DNA of 64,000 nt from Bradysia coprophila (lineage: Eukaryota; Arthropoda; Insecta; Diptera; Sciaridae): assembly GCF_014529535.1 (NCBI RefSeq), contig NW_023503371.1, positions 372,001 to 436,000 on the forward strand, written 5' to 3'. The position numbers were made by a program, and so were the translations under genes. Below are positions 59,878-64,000 of this stretch, piece after piece (position 1 is the first letter of the stretch; every line of letters starts with the position of its first letter). The notes beneath the pieces are model-generated. The model had not been told where the DNA came from, ran no database searches, and was given only the letters and a program-made list of their open reading frames with translations.

Positions 59878-60687
59878 GAATCAATCAATCAATAAAATGG
59901 ATCTTATTACAACAAATTTTCGGTTTTGCAAGATAAATACAATGTCGCGTCAAGGCCTAAAACATGCTGTGCGAAAAAAAAGAAAATGTCGTTGAATGTA
60001 GGAATCGTATCCTTATTTTGCCCGATTTACCGTGCCAAAATGTATCGAAATGCTGGCCATTTTCATTTCGGGAACCTCTGTCGAGGACATATTTACCATT
60101 TACGTGTTCTATATTTTGTAGGCGCTTGCGGAACGGTGTGAAACAGTGCCCATACTCGAGAAAATTCGTGAAAATATTTTCGCGAATTAGTCACTGCACT
60201 GATGTGAAACTTTGGTGAAACCAATTGAAACATGAAGTTTTCCCTAAATTTCATCAGAATTTCAACAATTTTGAGCAGTTCGTTAGGCTGTTTTCGTAAA
60301 TTGTTGACGTTTCACATTTTACCTTGGGCCGAAATTGTTTGTCTAAATTTTATACTGAAAACATACGAAGCATTGAGAATCTGTCTCGATCAAATTATCC
60401 ATTGTTTTAATGTCACATTTGGTGCTCAACGAAATTAAAACAATGAAACATTTCAATAAATCTACGAAAAGTTCACGAAATTAAAATCGATGAAAATTAG
60501 CGAATTTTAGAGAAATGGCACCCGAAGACCATACGCTCGGCTACAGTTTCCACGTATTTTTGAAGATTGCTAGATGATATTTTCATCAAGATACTTTAGA
60601 ATCTTTCCAAGCATTTTTATGAATGTTGCCAATCAAGTCATTCTTTCTGATCTCTTCTGATCCTTTCCTTATGATATAGAAAACCAA
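59878..60687. other. spacer upstream of RETREG
   Basis: Expected to hold the RETREG promoter. Many AAATTCACGAA-type words around 60170-60520 suggest decayed repeat material. No gene supported. Confidence 0.35.
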
Positions 60688-60949
60688 TGTAATCGACCAA
60701 TGGTACAAAACTTTATTTTACCTGGAAGCCAGACTAACTCCAGGGGTGGCGTTATCTAACATGCAGAACCACCAAAACAAACAAACAAACAGATCATAAT
60801 TACTCTTCCCTTTCCCATGGATCGCGTGAAGCGAAAGTGGAGATAAAATGCTGTTTCGACCTCCGGAACCAGTGGCGGTCAGAGGTTAGCGTGGTCTAAC
60901 CATCTGTAATCGTTGTAATCGACCAATGGTACAAAACTTTATTTTACCT
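60688..60949 (+). repeat. 36-bp direct repeats flanking a 190-bp insert
   Basis: TGTAATCGACCAATGGTACA with AAACTTTATTTTACCT occurs identically at 60688-60723 and 60914-60949. Between them the DNA is more GC-rich and ends with the hairpin GGTTAGCGTGGTCTAACC. The following 60961-61161 is open (CAGGAACTTGGACCAGG...), possibly part of an old retroelement, but too short to identify. Confidence 0.6.
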
Positions 60950-61225
60950 TTGTAATCATTCAGGCACCTGTTTGACTTCCGGCCTTTTAAATTACAGCTA
61001 TTCTTCCCAGGAACTTGGACCAGGTTTCAAGGTCAGGTGGTTCTATCGCTCTTTCATCCCTTCTTCAAGTAGATTCAATGGTAATAATAATCAAATTGTA
61101 AACACTCAAACCACCCAAAACAGTTCTGATAAATTCGCTCTATTATCGTCGACAATAACTTAGCTTCCGATCAAGCTATAAACTTTGCAATGAACAAAAT
61201 AATAGGAACGTCCAATTCGAGGACG

Positions 61226-62346
61226 TCATCTCTCTTCCACACTTTCATCACTTCGATCTAATGGCTTAGCTCCCTTTCTAGATGGCAAAACCTCAATCAG
61301 CGCATCCTGCCACGATTGGCCTTGTGAAACTTTGAGAAGAATGTCGAACACTGAAACCGAAAACGAGTTAAAATATTTCCCAGATGGGGACAAAGACAAT
61401 GTACACTTTACCATGAACGATCGTCAGCACGGTTCTAGTCTTAATGGAAATGTGTTCGCTTAACGGCAATCGAGCTGTGCGAAGGCCTCGCTCTTCTGCC
61501 CGTCTCAACGATATACCCTTATGGTGATTGTGATCGACTAGTCCACCAATAATATACACGGCGTTGCTATCTAATTCGGTGAGGACATTATCGGAATCGC
61601 TGGTCAGGTAAACAATTTGCTCCGTTTTGAATACATTTAGATACGAATCCTCGGTGATCTTAATATCCCAATTCGTGTATCCATCGTTGCGTTGCAGAGC
61701 CTGTTGGAACATAAGAATCAAAAATGGTTTTTAGACTTGCGAGCAAAAATGGTTTAGTTACTGACATTGAATATACGGCCCCCAGTTTTTAGGCCCGTGT
61801 AATGCAAATGGAGTGGCATCGCAGACTTTCGATTGATCGTGTACACCCAAAGTAACTGTTTGGCACACTTACAAATGTCTTTGTCAATCATTAGATCATC
61901 AAAATCCAAGTCCACTGCCACCGTAAAGGGATTTTTGCTGTCGTCCATTCGATTCTTTTTCAATGCCTTTCGACTAGGTCCAATGCGTGTCGGCAGACCA
62001 TTAGCTATCGCATCTAAACGTTTTTGTTTGTACTTTTCGCGCTCCTTCAATCGTTTCACTTTCTTTTTCTCCTCCCAATCGGCCAGTTTTAAAAGCTTTT
62101 TTCGTTGTCGTTTCGATAGACCGTTCTGTAAAAATGCAAATCGATTGCCAATGTTGATAGCAAAAAATACTAGTAGTCTCAATTACTTACAGCCGGTGCA
62201 GCCTCACTGACTGCATTCTCAATGGGATCAGCAGTAATTTCGGGCTTTTCTGCCCCCACGTCCACAATCTCAATTGAATCATCAGAAACTTTCGGTTTTT
62301 CGGTTGCCGGTAAATTGTCTCTTTCAACAGAACCATACATCATCAT
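61226..62346 (-). CDS. TRMT10A: tRNA (guanine(9)-N1)-methyltransferase, TRMT10A type
   Basis: SPOUT-class enzyme that uses S-adenosylmethionine to methylate N1 of guanosine 9 in tRNA. Four minus-strand exons: 62346-62191, 62125-61766, 61700-61412, 61350-61226, all in phase, 309 residues (human about 339). Residues 1-52 are an acidic low-complexity head (SIEIVDVGAEKPEITADPIE). Next comes the Lys/Arg-rich RNA-binding helix KRQRKKLLKLADWEEKKKVK. The catalytic domain starts at VAVDLDFDDLMIDKDICKCA and contains YTINRKSAMPLHLHYT, VYLTSDSDNVL, the knot motif VYIIGGLVDHNHHKG with its conserved Asp, RTARLPLSEHI and VFDILLKVSQGQSWQDAL. The C-terminal tail is short. The cytosolic/nuclear TRMT10A branch fits better than the mitochondrial TRMT10C because of the basic helix and lack of a presequence. 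Confidence 0.95.
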
Positions 62347-63124
62347 CGGACTGTGCAATGATAAATGTTGAGCAAATGGTAACGGTCATCAACCTTTCGT
62401 ACGATTTATCATCGGTTTTTAACAAAATTGGGAAATTATTGAAATCGACCACCGTGTGCGTGGTTTATAATATTGTAAACAACAAGTATGTGACGTTTCA
62501 TTTGTCATATGCTTTGTCTATAGAAGAGCCGATACCTCCAATAAACATTTTTACCGTTTGTTCATTGTTCCACGCACGCGTCGGCTAATGATGACAAACA
62601 GTGGTGCCAATTTCTTTCTACAGACTGCACAGACTACATGTTACCTATGTAAACGTTGTAGCCTCATACTTTACCTCGCCAATTGGACCAATTTTACATT
62701 TATCTCGGATTTTCGTCCCTTTTCATGCAAATTGGTATACGAATACCTGCTTATGACGGTTCATTTGAGGCAATTTTACGAGCTGTACCTAAACGTAGCG
62801 CTCAAACAGGTACATAAATAACTATTACATGGTAAAGTGTGGTAAAGTGCACTTTACGTCACTGTTTGTGACTGTTTGCTCAGCTACAACAAGTAATTGC
62901 TTGAAAATTATTGCATTGGCTTATGTATCTACTTCACTCTCCTTCACATCATGCCGCAACCCTCACCCTTTCCAAAATATCAAATTTACATGTTCCACAT
63001 CACGTAAAATACTGCACGGGCGTATTTCAAAATTTTCATTTTGCGGAGTGTGATTACAACCTGGCCGCTCGTCAAAATAGAAATTTGAAGTACGCGTAAT
63101 ACGTAATGTACAATTACCCAAAGT
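62347..63124. other. intergenic, nothing recognised
   Basis: TRMT10A promoter side and spacer; short open frames here have no motifs. Confidence 0.4.
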
Positions 63125-63545
63125 ATATAAACACTGAAGGTACCACACACCCTCTGGGAATAGGGAATAGGGATCCCAACTTTCGGGTGAATAAAAGATT
63201 TGTTGCATCTGTTATGTTTGATGTAATAATGTTGTCAGAACTGCGTTGCTCAGTATAGAGTGTTTAAGTGAGAGAGATGGCGAAACGATAACCTATTGTT
63301 CCATCTCGGGGTCTGCTGTCAGATTCTTTTGTATTATCGATGACAGCAGACCCCGAGTTGATTTTCCATCTCGCTCTACTCAAACACCGTATACAATTTT
63401 CTGTGTTGTGTTAGTTGAGTATTGAGATGCAACATAACAAAGTCAATTTTACTCGTGTCCAACGTCATGAAAATTATATTCACCCTAAAGTAGGAATCCG
63501 CGTGTTCTTGCGGATCTGCGGTACCTTCAGTGTTTATCTACTTTG
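63125..63545. repeat. nested foldback
   Basis: Outer pair GTATATAAACACTGAAGGTA (63123-63142) and TACCTTCAGTGTTTATCTAC (63521-63540). Inner hairpin CTCGGGGTCTGCTGTCA (63306-63322) and TGACAGCAGACCCCGAG (about 63341-63357), bordered by GAGTGTTTAAGTGAGAGAGA / TCGCTCTACTCAAACACCG. Confidence 0.75.
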
Positions 63546-63639
63546 CTATTACCGATGGAATTACGGGTCTAGTCCACCGTAAAAAAGAATTTTTGAAACT
63601 TTTCGAGACTCTTACGGAAATATAGAAAGTTCCAAAGTA

Positions 63640-64000
63640 ATTTTTTTTTTTTTTCTCATAAAATTTTATTTATTTATATTGATGCGACAAAAAAGACTGC
63701 TCACAATAGTGGCGCAGCCAGTAAAAAATCGATCTTTTCATATAAAAAAAAAATTACAATAAATAAAAATCATCAATTTTCTTCTTCCCTAATGTTCCCA
63801 AAATGCAAGCGGCATTTCCACGTTGTATCGCGATTGATAATCTTTGTAAAAGATAATCTTTCGATTTAGCTTCACCAGTTGCTTTTTTCATTAAAGAACC
63901 CAATTTGTCTATGAATTTCTTTGTTTCTGGGCCCATACAACCTAGCGTCTCGAAAGCGAGTGGTGTTAGTAAATAATTTTGTTTTAGAGAAATATAATGG
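63640..64000 (-). mobile_element. 3' end of a LINE-type retrotransposon, cut by the window edge
   Basis: The minus strand is open from the window edge (64000) to a stop at 63754 and reads TPLAFETLGCMGPETKKFI, then LLQRLSIAIQRGNAACILGT. This matches the conserved C-terminal tail that follows the reverse-transcriptase domain in many invertebrate non-LTR elements (motifs xPxAxETLG and QRxSxAxQRGNAxxxLGT). A 3' UTR of about 100 bp and an A run (T run on the plus strand, 63641-63655) follow, as expected for a poly-A-tailed insertion. The catalytic domain lies outside the window. Confidence 0.7.

Noticed and set aside
60724-60913. tRNA-derived SINE between the 36-bp repeats
   Set aside because: No convincing A and B box promoter elements or A-rich tail were found.

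Overview
This window is eukaryotic nuclear DNA, AT-rich, with spliced genes (GT-AG introns), AATAAA polyadenylation signals and a dense population of non-coding foldback repeats. The protein set (a secreted DDGKY-repeat cuticle-like protein, a C2H2 zinc-finger protein with a Lys/Glu-rich head, single insect-like copies of housekeeping genes) points to an insect, most likely a dipteran; a fungus-gnat-type lower dipteran is a guess only. No transposase, CRISPR, rRNA or convincing tRNA was seen. All exon models were built by hand from reading frames, splice sites and phase agreement; none was checked against transcripts.

Layout. Plus strand: an FKBP12-type peptidyl-prolyl isomerase (248-784) and tyrosine aminotransferase (3828-12786, with a 7.4 kb first intron full of inverted repeats). 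A gene-poor AT-rich stretch follows (12.8-20.5 kb). Minus strand: a conserved glutamine-rich protein I could not assign (20542-22359) and a probable leucine-rich-repeat relic (23374-23997). Plus strand: DCAF13/Sof1 (24657-26180). Then repeats, a small secreted tandem-repeat protein on the minus strand (28476-29447) and a secreted protein of unknown family on the plus strand (31664-33097). Minus strand: a seven-finger C2H2 protein (34511-36245). A 1.8 kb element holding a 144-bp tandem array (37632-39433) and two more inverted-repeat elements come next. Minus strand: a reticulophagy regulator (FAM134/RETREG type) spread over about 18 kb (41963-59877), whose two large introns carry at least nine long foldbacks. 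Minus strand: TRMT10A-type tRNA guanine-9 methyltransferase (61226-62346). The right edge holds the 3' end of a LINE-type retroelement on the minus strand.

The genes are independent housekeeping or secreted-protein genes, not an operon or pathway. The most unusual aspect is the number and architecture of the foldback elements: several are palindromes nested inside palindromes, share short apex motifs such as AGCCGAAGGCG, and many lie inside introns, so the corresponding pre-mRNAs would contain long double-stranded hairpins.
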